64,000 nucleotides of DNA from an uncultured Clostridia bacterium. GTDB taxonomy: Bacteria; Bacillota; Clostridia; Peptostreptococcales; Anaerovoracaceae. The position numbers were made by a program, and so were the translations under genes. Positions 30,784-39,700 of the stretch are shown one piece after another (position 1 is the first letter of the stretch; each line of letters starts with the position of its first letter). The stretch spans positions 62,001 to 126,000 of the forward strand of contig CALZYE010000002.1 of assembly GCA_945830395.1 (NCBI GenBank), read 5' to 3'. The notes under the pieces were generated by a model. That model ran no database searches. It worked only from the letters and a program-made list of their open reading frames with translations, and was not told the origin of the DNA.

Positions 30784-32747
30784 TTTCTAACCTCTCCTTG
30801 AGAAATCCACCGGGTTATCGTTGCCTCGTCTATTATTTCCACTCCCAATTCCAAAGCCTTCTTATTTTTTCCTGAGGCGGAGTGAACATCATTGTTTATC
30901 AAATAGCCGGTTTTGGCGCTGACCGAGCCTGACACCTTGCCGCCTGCACTTTCAATGGCGGCTTTAAGTTCCCCTCGATTCTCATATCCGGTCAAAGAAC
31001 CTGTAATAACAAAGGTGATGCCCCTAAGAAAATCTCCTTTTATATCTTCAGTCTCATCTATATCTAAAACTTCCAAAAGGGCCTTTACCTTTTGCCTATT
31101 ATCCTCATTCTTAAAATATTCCACAAAGGAATTAGCCATAACCTGTCCGATTCCGTTTATTTCCGTAAGTTCCTCAAAAGTAAGATTCATCACCTTGCAA
31201 AAGCTTCCTTTGCAGTGTTCCGTTATAACCTTTGCATTGGATGAACCTATCCCTGAAATGCCCAAGGAGTACAGCAATCTCTGCGGCGTGGTGTGAGCTG
31301 CCCTTTCCGCGGATAAAATCAGATTATCAAAAGATTTCTTGCCAAAGCCCTCCATGGAAACTATTTCGTCTTCGTGTTCCTTGAGCTTGAACAGATCTGC
31401 AAACTCTTTTATTATTCCCCTTGAGATAAACTTTTCCAGCGTAGCCTCGCTTAAACCATCGATGTTCATAGCATCTCTGGAAACGAACAGCGCAAAACTC
31501 TTAACATGCTTTGCAGGACATTCAGGATTTGTGCATCGAAGCGTCTTTACACCGTTATCTTCTGCAATTACAACCTTACCCTGACAGACCGGACATACTT
31601 TCGGGATTTCAATGGAATCACTTTTTGTCATGTTCTCTGCAATTTGAGGAATTATCATATTGGCCTTATACACCGAAATCTTATCGCCTATGCCCAGCTT
31701 CAGTTCCTGCACCATGCTCAGATTGTGTACCGATGCCCTTGAAACGGTAGTTCCCTCCAGCTCCACCGAATCGAAAACGGCAATAGGATTAATCAGTCCG
31801 GTTCTCGACGCACTCCACTTTACTTCTCTCAGTACGGTTTCTTCCCTCTGATCCTCCCACTTAAAAGCTATGGAATCTCTCGGAAACTTAGAGGTTCTTC
31901 CTAAGTTCTTCCCGTAATTTATATCATCATATAAGAGAACCAGTCCGTCAGAGGGGAAATCGTTGTCCGCAACTTTTTTTTCAAGGTCGGATATAGTCCG
32001 AACTATGTTTTCATCACTTACCGAAACATATTCTACCACATCAAAGCCTTGATTTTTTAACCATATGAGCTGCCTTTCCCTGCTGTTGTCAAAATTTTCC
32101 CCCTCCGCTTCAACCAGAGAAAAGGCAAAAAATCTAACATTCCTCGACTTGGTGACCCTCGGGTCCAGCTGCCTTACCGAACCGCTGCAGAGGTTTCTGG
32201 GATTCTTATACCTTGATTCCACATCCTCTATAGCCTCATTTATTCTTTTAAACTGCGAGTATGTGATTATCGCTTCTCCGCGCAAAACCACTTTTCCCTT
32301 GTGCGAAATGGTCAGAGGAATATTTGAAAAGACCTTGGCGTTATTGGTTACAACCTCGCCCACAGTTCCGTTTCCTCTGGTCAGAGCCTTCACCAGCACG
32401 CCCTTTTCATAGGTCAAAGCTATGGTAAGACCGTCAAGCTTCCATGACAAAATCCCTTTTTTATCTCCGAGCCACGACACAAGACCTTCTCTGTCCTTGG
32501 TCTTATCAAGGGAAAGCATGGGACTTGAATGAACTTCCTTCGGCAGCTCCGAAAGAACCTCATAGCCCACCTTTTGAGTAGGACTTGAAGAAAGAACCGT
32601 TCCCGTTTCCTTCTCCAACTGCAAAAGTTCATCGTAAAGCTCATCGTACTGCAGGTTGGACATTATTTCCTCAGACTTCTGATAGTATGAAAAGGCTGCT
32701 TCATTTAATTTTGCAACTAATTCCTTTATTCTTTTTTGCTTATCCAT
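30780..32747 (-). CDS. ligA: NAD-dependent DNA ligase
   Basis: 655 residues from the ATG at 32747, preceded by GGAGAG. Domains: NAD-binding Ia, an adenylation domain with the active Lys in LSWKLDGLTIAL, OB fold, a four-Cys zinc finger (CPVCQG and CTNPECPAKH), helix-hairpin-helix repeats, and a BRCT domain at the end (GDFLRGITFVITGSL). It seals nicks in replication and repair. It follows pcrA by 16 bp, a common Firmicute pairing. The upstream 25 codons that are also open overlap the pcrA 3' end. Confidence 0.96.
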   Translation of the reverse strand: MDKQKRIKELVAKLNEAAFSYYQKSEEIMSNLQYDELYDELLQLEKETGTVLSSSPTQKVGYEVLSELPKEVHSSPMLSLDKTKDREGLVSWLGDKKGILSWKLDGLTIALTYEKGVLVKALTRGNGTVGEVVTNNAKVFSNIPLTISHKGKVVLRGEAIITYSQFKRINEAIEDVESRYKNPRNLCSGSVRQLDPRVTKSRNVRFFAFSLVEAEGENFDNSRERQLIWLKNQGFDVVEYVSVSDENIVRTISDLEKKVADNDFPSDGLVLLYDDINYGKNLGRTSKFPRDSIAFKWEDQREETVLREVKWSASRTGLINPIAVFDSVELEGTTVSRASVHNLSMVQELKLGIGDKISVYKANMIIPQIAENMTKSDSIEIPKVCPVCQGKVVIAEDNGVKTLRCTNPECPAKHVKSFALFVSRDAMNIDGLSEATLEKFISRGIIKEFADLFKLKEHEDEIVSMEGFGKKSFDNLILSAERAAHTTPQRLLYSLGISGIGSSNAKVITEHCKGSFCKVMNLTFEELTEINGIGQVMANSFVEYFKNEDNRQKVKALLEVLDIDETEDIKGDFLRGITFVITGSLTGYENRGELKAAIESAGGKVSGSVSAKTGYLINNDVHSASGKNKKALELGVEIIDEATITRWISQGEVRK

Positions 32748-32763
32748 AACACTTTCTCTCCGG

Positions 32764-34977
32764 CTATATCTTCTTAAGAGGCGCAATACCTTTGGCAAGT
32801 TTCTTAAGTCCGCTTTCATCAAACATAACCGATACTATTTTTTCAGAGCATTCTATAACCATGCCCTCTCCGAACTTCCCATGCTTTACTCTGTCTCCCG
32901 GCGTAAAGTCAGCATCCGATGCCGCAACCTTTCTCGCAGTCTCCATGGTGGCATATCTAAGAGAGTCATAAGGCTTAAAGGCTTTCTTTGAATATCCGTC
33001 AGCGCCTCCTGTATTTACTCCTAATCCGCTGCCAAACCCTGATGGCTTTCTCTCATACACGGCATCTCCCTGAACAAGACTTTTGTCCAATTCCCGTAAA
33101 AATTGAGATTCTCTGGTATATTCGGTTCTGCCGAACCGTACTCTCTCTGCGGCGCCGGACAGGCACAGAAGTTCTTTCGCTCTTGTCATACCCACATAGC
33201 AAAGTCTCCGTTCCTCCTCCATTGCAGAAACACTGTCAAAAGCCTTATTCCCCGGAAAAAGTCCGTCCTCAAGCCCCGGAAGAAATACAACCGGAAATTC
33301 AAGACCCTTTGCACTGTGCATAGTCATAAGCGTGACAGCATCTTGATTTTCATCGTAATTATCAACCTCTGCAGCCAAGGTGAGTTTTTCCATAAACTCT
33401 TCTATGGACGGCTCTTTGGTTACGCTTTCATAATCGTATATTTCCGATTTGAATTCCATAAGGTTCTCTATTCTGCCTTCCGCTTCAACAGTCTTTGCAT
33501 CTTCCAAAGCTTTTAAATATCCCGTCTTAACCAGCAATGTGTCGTAGATGTCCGAAACCCTTAAGTTCTCTCTTTCCGCTCTGCAAAGATTTATACACTC
33601 AACCATTTCCCTTACTTTGTCATATGCCTTCCCCGGCAAAGTTTCCTGAATCTCCTCGTCGCTTAAAGCTTCCAGAAGGCTCAGGTTTTTAAGAGATGCA
33701 AAGGTCTGTATCTTGGCGACGGTCTTATCTCCCATTCCTCTTTTAGGTTCATTTATAATTCTTATGAGAGATAAATCATCCGCCGGATTTACCACAAGGC
33801 GCATATAAGCCATCATGTCTTTAATTTCTTTTCTGTCGTAGTACCTCATGCCTGACAAAACCCTATAAGGAATCCCCTGCGCAGTCAGACCTGCTTCAAA
33901 AAGTCTGGATTGAGCATTTGTTCTGTATAGTATTGCAAAATCTGTAAAGGCTTTTCCGTTTCGCTCCATAAGTGCAATCTGTCTTGCGATGGAGGACGCC
34001 TCCTCCTTATCGCTGTCAGCCCTGAAGTATCTCAGTTTCTCCCCCTTGTCAGCCTCTGTCCAAAGTTTCTTGTCCTTACGACTTCTATTATTTCTGATTA
34101 CGGAGTGGGCCGCTGCCAAAATATTCGCCTTTGACCTGTAATTCTGCTCAAGTTTGATAACCTTTGCTTCGGGAAAGTCCTTTTCAAAGTCCAGAATGTT
34201 TCTTAGATCTGCTCCCCTCCACTGGTAGATACACTGATCATCATCACCTACAACGCAAAGGTTATGGTGACTTTCCGCCAGCATCGAAATAAGTTTATAC
34301 TGCATATGATTTGTATCTTGGTATTCGTCCACCATTATGTACTGAAAGCGGTTTTGATACTTTCTGAGTATATCTTCATCCGCCTCAAAAAGTTTGACGC
34401 AGTTTAACAGTATATCGTCAAAATCCATGGCATTATTCTTCTTAAGCCTTTTGGAATACTCCTTATACACAAGCCCGATTGCCTTCGTCTTATAGTTATC
34501 CTCAGCTGTTTTCGTATATTCTTCTGCCGAAATCCCCTTCTCCTTGCAATCGCTTATCGCCGATAGCAAATATCTCGGCGAAAACTCCTTCTCGTTTATT
34601 CCTTTTTCCTTAATAATATTTTTCACCAGGGTCTTCTGATCCGTAGTATCATAAATCAAAAAATTTTTTTCGTAACCTGCGGCCTCAGGATAAACTCTTA
34701 AAACTCTAAGGCACATGGAATGAAATGTCATAATCCACATATCTCTTGCCACTCCGCCTACAAGTTCCTCAACTCTTGCGCGCATCTCTGAAGCTGCCTT
34801 ATTTGTAAATGTCACCGCCAAAATACTGTAGGGAGAAATTCCCTGCTCTATCATATATGCGATTCTATGTGTCATGGTACTGGTCTTGCCTGAACCGGCT
34901 CCTGCCAATATCAGAAGGGGACCTGTTATCTGTTTGACCGCAGCCCTTTGTTTTTCATTTAAATTTTCAAAGCTCAT
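32764..34977 (-). CDS. pcrA: ATP-dependent DNA helicase PcrA/UvrD
   Basis: 737 residues, superfamily 1A helicase. Walker A is AGAGSGKTSTMTHR (about 26-39), motif II is VDEYQDTNHMQ, motif III DDQCIYQWRGAD, motif IV LEQNYRS, motif V TMHSAKGLEFPVVF and motif VI YVGMTRAKELL. The C-terminal tail ends in a Tudor-like domain (GDRVKHGKFGEGMVIE), the region that contacts RNA polymerase in PcrA. 3'-5' helicase for repair and displacement of roadblocks. It starts with GGAGAGAAG and leads a probable pcrA-ligA-HypE-like unit. Confidence 0.96.
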   Translation of the reverse strand: MSFENLNEKQRAAVKQITGPLLILAGAGSGKTSTMTHRIAYMIEQGISPYSILAVTFTNKAASEMRARVEELVGGVARDMWIMTFHSMCLRVLRVYPEAAGYEKNFLIYDTTDQKTLVKNIIKEKGINEKEFSPRYLLSAISDCKEKGISAEEYTKTAEDNYKTKAIGLVYKEYSKRLKKNNAMDFDDILLNCVKLFEADEDILRKYQNRFQYIMVDEYQDTNHMQYKLISMLAESHHNLCVVGDDDQCIYQWRGADLRNILDFEKDFPEAKVIKLEQNYRSKANILAAAHSVIRNNRSRKDKKLWTEADKGEKLRYFRADSDKEEASSIARQIALMERNGKAFTDFAILYRTNAQSRLFEAGLTAQGIPYRVLSGMRYYDRKEIKDMMAYMRLVVNPADDLSLIRIINEPKRGMGDKTVAKIQTFASLKNLSLLEALSDEEIQETLPGKAYDKVREMVECINLCRAERENLRVSDIYDTLLVKTGYLKALEDAKTVEAEGRIENLMEFKSEIYDYESVTKEPSIEEFMEKLTLAAEVDNYDENQDAVTLMTMHSAKGLEFPVVFLPGLEDGLFPGNKAFDSVSAMEEERRLCYVGMTRAKELLCLSGAAERVRFGRTEYTRESQFLRELDKSLVQGDAVYERKPSGFGSGLGVNTGGADGYSKKAFKPYDSLRYATMETARKVAASDADFTPGDRVKHGKFGEGMVIECSEKIVSVMFDESGLKKLAKGIAPLKKI

Positions 34978-35021
34978 CTATCAGTCTTCTCTCCGTATCT
35001 AAAAAATTATTGTTGTAATAT

Positions 35022-35050
35022 ATTTTAACATATTTGTACCGGGATAAACA
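35022..35050 (-). promoter_or_regulatory. Putative pcrA-ligA promoter
   Basis: On the minus strand TGTTTA (plus 35045-35050), 17 bp, TAAAAT (35022-35027), 45 bp before pcrA. The -35 is weak. Confidence 0.45.
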
Positions 35051-35192
35051 GAAAAAAGAGTTCTGCGAACAAATGTTTTTGCCCTGAACTCTCATTTCAC
35101 AATTCGTATTTATATTGTAACTGCAAATTTCACAGGCAGTTTGTTTTACCAAGGCTGCCTATAGTAAAATTTCAATGAAATTTGTATATCCT

Positions 35193-35744
35193 CTACATCC
35201 GGCTCTTGTAATTAACGACATAGTACCAGATTATCCTGTCCCCGTTTTTCAATTTGTACTCAGATGCGGAAAGATTGGGAATTTCACCGTTTACGGAATA
35301 CATCCATCCGCTGTTTCTTCCTGCGTCAAACTCCGCCAAATGGCCTACGGAGCTTACATACACTCCTGAATATCCTGTCTTTTGCTCTTTTATAAAGGGA
35401 ATCTTCTTCTCCCTGCAGGCGGATTTAAACACATCGTAAACCGTGCTTTCCTTCTCAACTTTATATTTTGCCTTTTTCAAGAAATATCCGTCTTTAGGGA
35501 TATAAGCCTTAATATCACGATTTTTTAGCCGGCTCATGTCCTTTGAAAGAGATTTGCAGTTTATCTCAAGCGTAACTGAAATTTCCCCACCCTTGGAGCT
35601 TCCTTCTGATTTCTTCCCTGCTTGGTTCGGCGCCATTATGCGCATCGTAAGAAACGCCGCAATGACAAATACGGCAGTAATGGCAGTGGCTGTTATAAAC
35701 TTATACCTTCTTCTCTTTGTCTTTTTAAGTAATTCGTCTTGCAT
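35193..35744 (-). CDS. Membrane-anchored DUF4430 (transcobalamin-like) protein
   Basis: 183 residues. A basic start (KKTKRRRYK) precedes one membrane helix (about 17-36) that probably anchors the protein outside the cell. A short Ser/Gly/Lys linker leads to the DUF4430 domain (about 52-180), with the hallmark NSGWMYSVNGEIPN and YKLKNGDRIIWYYV. The family is related to the C-terminal domain of animal transcobalamin and intrinsic factor, which covers one face of bound cobalamin. A canonical cobalamin riboswitch with terminator lies upstream, so transcription should fall when cobalamin is plentiful. It may act as a corrinoid-binding relay close to the membrane. Binding itself is inference. Confidence 0.85.
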   Translation of the reverse strand: MQDELLKKTKRRRYKFITATAITAVFVIAAFLTMRIMAPNQAGKKSEGSSKGGEISVTLEINCKSLSKDMSRLKNRDIKAYIPKDGYFLKKAKYKVEKESTVYDVFKSACREKKIPFIKEQKTGYSGVYVSSVGHLAEFDAGRNSGWMYSVNGEIPNLSASEYKLKNGDRIIWYYVVNYKSRM

Positions 35745-35794
35745 TCCTTATCCTTTTCTCTCCTACAGCATTGTTTTTTCGTCATGTTCTCAAA

Positions 35795-35829
35795 AAAGTT
35801 AATGAGGCAGGGTGACGGGTCCTGCCTCA
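35795..35829 (-). terminator. Second hairpin between riboswitch and DUF4430 gene
   Basis: Perfect 9-bp stem TGAGGCAGG/CCTGCCTCA (35803-35811, 35821-35829); on the minus strand it is followed by TTAACTTTTTT. It may be an extra terminator about 50 bp before the start codon. Its relation to the riboswitch is unclear. Confidence 0.6.
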
Positions 35830-35896
35830 AAATGAAAAAAGAATGAAAAGCAATTGGGGCTCCACAGATTTTACCAAATCTATATTCTTTAGTCAT

Positions 35897-35926
35897 ACAA
35901 AAAGGACTGTGGCACGCCCACAGCCC
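35897..35926 (-). terminator. Expression-platform terminator of riboswitch B
   Basis: On the minus strand GGGCTGTGG pairs with CCACAGTCC (plus 35918-35926 and 35904-35912, one mismatch), followed by TTTTTG. It lies about 55 bp after the aptamer. A further bulged hairpin, GTTTTT-AATCGG with CCGATT-AAAAAC, lies between them (35944-35976) and may take part in switching. Confidence 0.82.
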
Positions 35927-35978
35927 GTATTCGCTGATGCAGAGTTTTTACAATCGGTTCACCGCCGATTAAAAACAA

Positions 35979-36134
35979 TTTTATGCAGGTCTCCTGGCTT
36001 ATGGATCATCGCTGGCTGCACCTTCCCGGTCTCCCAGTGGTATACCGCAGTTCGCTCCCCAATCACAGTGGCGGGACCGCTCAGGGTTTTAACCTGATTC
36101 CCTCTTAGCTTCCTGTTAAAGGAAGAACATAAAA
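35979..36134 (-). promoter_or_regulatory. Cobalamin riboswitch B (canonical, long form)
   Basis: On the minus strand: P1 CATAAAA/TTTTATG (36128-36134, 35979-35985), the conserved core with GCGGTCCCGCCACTGTGATT, and the B12 box AGCCAGGAGACCTGC (plus 35986-36000). Length 156 nt, consistent with an adenosylcobalamin-type aptamer with peripheral helices. It controls the 183-residue DUF4430 gene by the downstream terminator. Confidence 0.95.
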
Positions 36135-36155
36135 CGCATTTTCAATTGCACAATT

Positions 36156-36185
36156 ATTCTACCAAAAAATCCCCCTTGCCGTCAA
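36156..36185 (-). promoter_or_regulatory. Promoter B
   Basis: On the minus strand TTGACG (plus 36180-36185), 18 bp, TAGAAT (36156-36161). The -35 overlaps the loop and second arm of a strong hairpin (36168-36193). Confidence 0.75.
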
Positions 36186-36193
36186 GGGGGATT
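36162..36193 (-). terminator. Terminator hairpin overlapping promoter B
   Basis: Perfect 11-bp stem AATCCCCCTTG/CAAGGGGGATT with a 4-base loop, followed on the minus strand by TTTT. It would stop transcripts arriving from riboswitch A or the large DUF4430 gene, insulating promoter B. Confidence 0.8.
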
Positions 36194-36258
36194 TAAATAT
36201 TTTCGCTAAATAGTTTTTTATTTACGGCAAAATGGCAACTTCCATTCATTCCCATAAA

Positions 36259-36286
36259 TAAAAAACTGCCATACGGCAGTTTTTTA
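36259..36286 (-). terminator. Terminator after riboswitch A
   Basis: ACTGCC/GGCAGT stem with a 4-base loop (36265-36280), flanked by A6 and T6, so it works in both directions. A GGCAGT copy just downstream of aptamer A (plus complement near 36377-36382) could pair with its ACTGCC arm and act as antiterminator. Confidence 0.8.
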
Positions 36287-36404
36287 TACAAAATCACTAA
36301 CCTCTCGCCACGGCTGTCCCCACCTCCTATCCAAAGGTGGCTACAATATGCCCCGGTTCAAGGGACTTTGATACCATACTGCCTCAGAGTAATCAATATC
36401 ACAG

Positions 36405-36538
36405 ACGCAAGCTCGTCTCCCGACTCATTGTCCGGCGGTTACGGCATGTAACCTCGCCTCCGTTTATCAAAGGCCCTGCACAAATTACGGTTGCTGAGAA
36501 ACAGTCAGGGGTTTTCACCCTATTCCGTTAGCTGCATC
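36405..36538 (-). promoter_or_regulatory. Cobalamin riboswitch A (variant form)
   Basis: On the minus strand the aptamer has AACGGAATAGGGTGAAAACCC, then ACTGTTTCTCAGCAACCGTAA and the B12-box-like GAGTCGGGAGACGAGC. P1 pairs GCAGCT with AGCTTGC. The core order matches cobalamin riboswitches and closely resembles element C. No gene follows before its terminator. Confidence 0.82.
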
Positions 36539-36556
36539 AATATGTAAGTTATTAAT

Positions 36557-36585
36557 AATATAACGGCTTTTGAATATATTGTCAA
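36557..36585 (-). promoter_or_regulatory. Promoter A
   Basis: On the minus strand consensus TTGACA (plus 36580-36585), 17 bp, TATATT (36557-36562), just before riboswitch A. Confidence 0.85.
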
Positions 36586-36606
36586 TAGCTTGCAGTAAGA
36601 AAACAG

Positions 36607-36648
36607 GGCATGCCGGAAGAAAATGTTTTCGGCATGCCCCTTCACTTT
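36607..36648 (-). terminator. Terminator of the large DUF4430 gene
   Basis: A long stem GGGCATGCCG/CGGCATGCCC with a 12-base AT-rich loop, followed on the minus strand by TGTTTTCTT, about 65 bp after the stop. Confidence 0.85.
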
Positions 36649-36709
36649 TGAATCTGCTTTTATAATGAGGACCATCACCTAAAGCAAGATTATACCGGAT
36701 AATATTTTA

Positions 36710-39700
36710 TCATCCGATTTTTACAGATTTCTTTCCGCTGGGCTGTCCGTAATATACTTTACCGTGACTCTTCTTGTAAGGTGTCACCGTTACATAATAT
36801 GTCTTCTTGGATTTCAGCTTTTTGAGTGTGAACTTAAGCTTATTCACCTTTACGGTTTTTGCAGACTTCATGCTCTTATTCATAGAATATCTCACTTCAT
36901 AGCCTGCAGCACCCTTAAACTTCTTAATCTTCAGAACCGCAGATTTTTTTGCTTTAGCTGCCGTAAACTTTGTTCTTGCAATGTAACAGTACTTAATGCC
37001 GCTGTATTTGCCTTTAACCTTACCTCTTACGGCTACACATCTAATCTGAATCAGGTCTTTGTTCTTAAAACCGGAAAGTGTAATGTTGTTCTTTCCCTTC
37101 GTTGATTTAGATTTCCAAGTCTTTGCATTATACTTTTTAAAGTATACGATATAGTTGTTCGCTTCCTTAACCTTTGCAAAGGACACACGGATTTTCTTTG
37201 AATCCACCTTCGCCGCCAGTTTCTTAACCACAAGTTTTTTGATGTACTTCTCGTCAGGATTTCCCGGTGTGTCAGGATTTTCATTTTCCTTAACCTTAGG
37301 CTCCTTTTGCCAATCTCTGGTGTAGAAAAACTCTATTTCATCACCGTCCTTAACCTCACATTTGTCAAGGCTTGTACCTGCAATAACTCCGTTAACTCTG
37401 TACATCCATCCGCTGTTTGAGCCCATATCTTTCTGGCTTAGGGTTTCTCCGTCAGGTTTTTTCACACCGCTTATATAGCTCAGGCTTCCGATATAGCTGT
37501 ATCCGGTCTCTTTAAATACCCTTTCTAAAACTTCTCCTGCAAAAGATTCTTTCGGAACAACCTTTTCCACTTTTTTAATCCATGCTTTTCCATCAGGTCC
37601 GTTTAATGTAAAGAACACTCGAATATTCTTTGCAGGGTCGGGGTCCTCGCCCTTCTCTCCTCTAATCTTAACCGTGTCTGAAACAGGCTGACGATACAGC
37701 TCCTTGAACAGCTCCATCGCCTTTTCATCGCCTTTTGCCCTGGCTTTAACGAAATATTTCCCGTATATCTCGTGCGTCAGAACACTGGAAATAGTTACGG
37801 TAGTATCGTATTCCGGCTTCTTCTCAGCCAAAGTCAGAACATCATCTGCAATGAGATTCGGTTTTGAGGAGAAGAATCTTGAGTAGTTGGAATCGCTGTA
37901 GCCCGGAGAGCCTACTCCTTCCTTGCCCGGATTCTCAACCTTTGTGTCAAGTCCTATACCTGCCCATGTTCTTTCTTTGTGATCGTATATATACTTAGCC
38001 TTATATCCCTCTTTCGTTATCTCCTGATATGGACGAAGATTTGAGGTTATATCGAATTTATTTTTGTTTTCGCCTGCAAATCCCTCATAATAGCTATACT
38101 TCGCTATCGACATCAAATCTTTCGCATCTTCGATTTCCGCTTCTGTCAGAGGTTCCACCGTAACAGGAATTACTTTTTTGGCTTCCGCACCGCTTTGGGT
38201 ATCGTTGATTGTAATTGTTATGTTAACCTTCTTCGCCTCTTTCCCCGGCAAAGGACGATAAATTTTCAGCGTTGCGGCATTCGGCTGAAGTTCCGTGCTG
38301 TTAAGCTTGAACCAAGGTTCCGCAACATCGTGATCGTCACTGTCGATAGTTACAGGGCTGTATTTTCCGTCTATACCTATATCTCTTGTAGTCGGGAATT
38401 TAAGGCTTCCTTTTACATGCTCAAGGTCTGCCTTCTCGCCTGTGCAGAAATCTCTTACACCTTTTTTCTCAAGGGCGTTTTCAAGAGCCTTCTGCAAATC
38501 TTCCGAAGTTTTTTGAGTTCCTTTTACAGTCAGCTTAAATTCTTTCTTCAGCTTGGCAACCGCCTCATCTTCCTTCTTGTTTCCGTCATTTGTCTTTGCA
38601 TATTTTACGGTTGCGGTTAATGTAACCTCTTTGTCCTCTTTGCTTCTTTTGATTTTACCTATAAGCGGTCCATATACCACCGTATCCGTATCGCCCGTAG
38701 GTTCTTCAATCTTAATGATATTGCTGTCGCTGCTCTTCCATTCTATCTTTGCAAGTTTCTGCTCTGCATTTTTTCCGCCGAAATACCTTATCAACTCCAA
38801 GTCGGTTTTGATGGTATCTTTTGAATCATTGCTTCCTTTGATATTATCGAATGTGAGCTTGTCCAAAACTCCCTTTTGGAGCGAATCCACAAGCTTGTCG
38901 ATATTCCAAAGCACATTGAATTTCTTTTTAGCCTGCTTTACCTCTTTGCCCTTGTGCAAATCAAAGGTAATCTCAAACTGCCCGTAAGGACGGTTATAAT
39001 ATGGCTTCTCGTTGATCTTGAACGGATCGGCGAAGAAATATGTTATAGTACCGTCCTGTGCAACAGCCGCTTCTCCCGGCTCAATTGAGCCGCTCTTTTC
39101 AACCTTTGCAACAGTTGTCATTATGCCTTCAAAGTTCTTGCCGCTGCTGTCCTTCAGCTTCTTAATGTAACTTTCCATGGCGGAATTTACATTTTTGTCT
39201 TCCCCAAACTTCATATTCAGAACTAAAGGCAGTCCGCTACACTTTTCTGCGACTTCGCTCAGATACTTTGCATCTGAAGATTCTCCCGGTGTATCTTCCG
39301 GAGCAACCTCGCTGAAGTTTTCCTTTTCGGCATAGTGCTTCTTGCCGTCACAGTCTGTAACAATAACCTGATACTGAGAAAATCTGCTCTTAATATCCTT
39401 TGTGATTGTCAGCGTATCTTTCGTTTCACCCGGTATATCCTCGTACTCTACCTCAGGGTTCTCGGGATCCATAACATCATCCCATGATGTGCATTTCTGC
39501 CATTGATACTTGACATCTGTCGCTTCTTTTCCGCCTTTTCCTGTTACCGAAGCCTTGAGGACGCCTTGTGATACGCGCTGAATCTGAACCTTCGTTACAG
39601 GAACCTTCTCAGGTTCAGGTGCAGTCTCCTCACCTTTTTCCCATTTGAGAACAGGATAGGTCTTTCCCTTTACAAATTTCAGCTCGGCAGCCAATCCGTC

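Noticed and set aside
35060-35070. GTTC-N3-GAAC repeat as possible LexA site for pcrA
   Set aside because: Firmicute LexA boxes have GAAC first and GTTC second with four bases between; here the order is inverted and the spacing differs.
35693-35896. 67-codon frame between riboswitch B and the DUF4430 gene
   Set aside because: It overlaps the start of the DUF4430 gene and a 9-bp hairpin, begins right at the T tract of the terminator and lacks a good SD. Not supported as a gene, though a regulatory leader peptide cannot be fully excluded.
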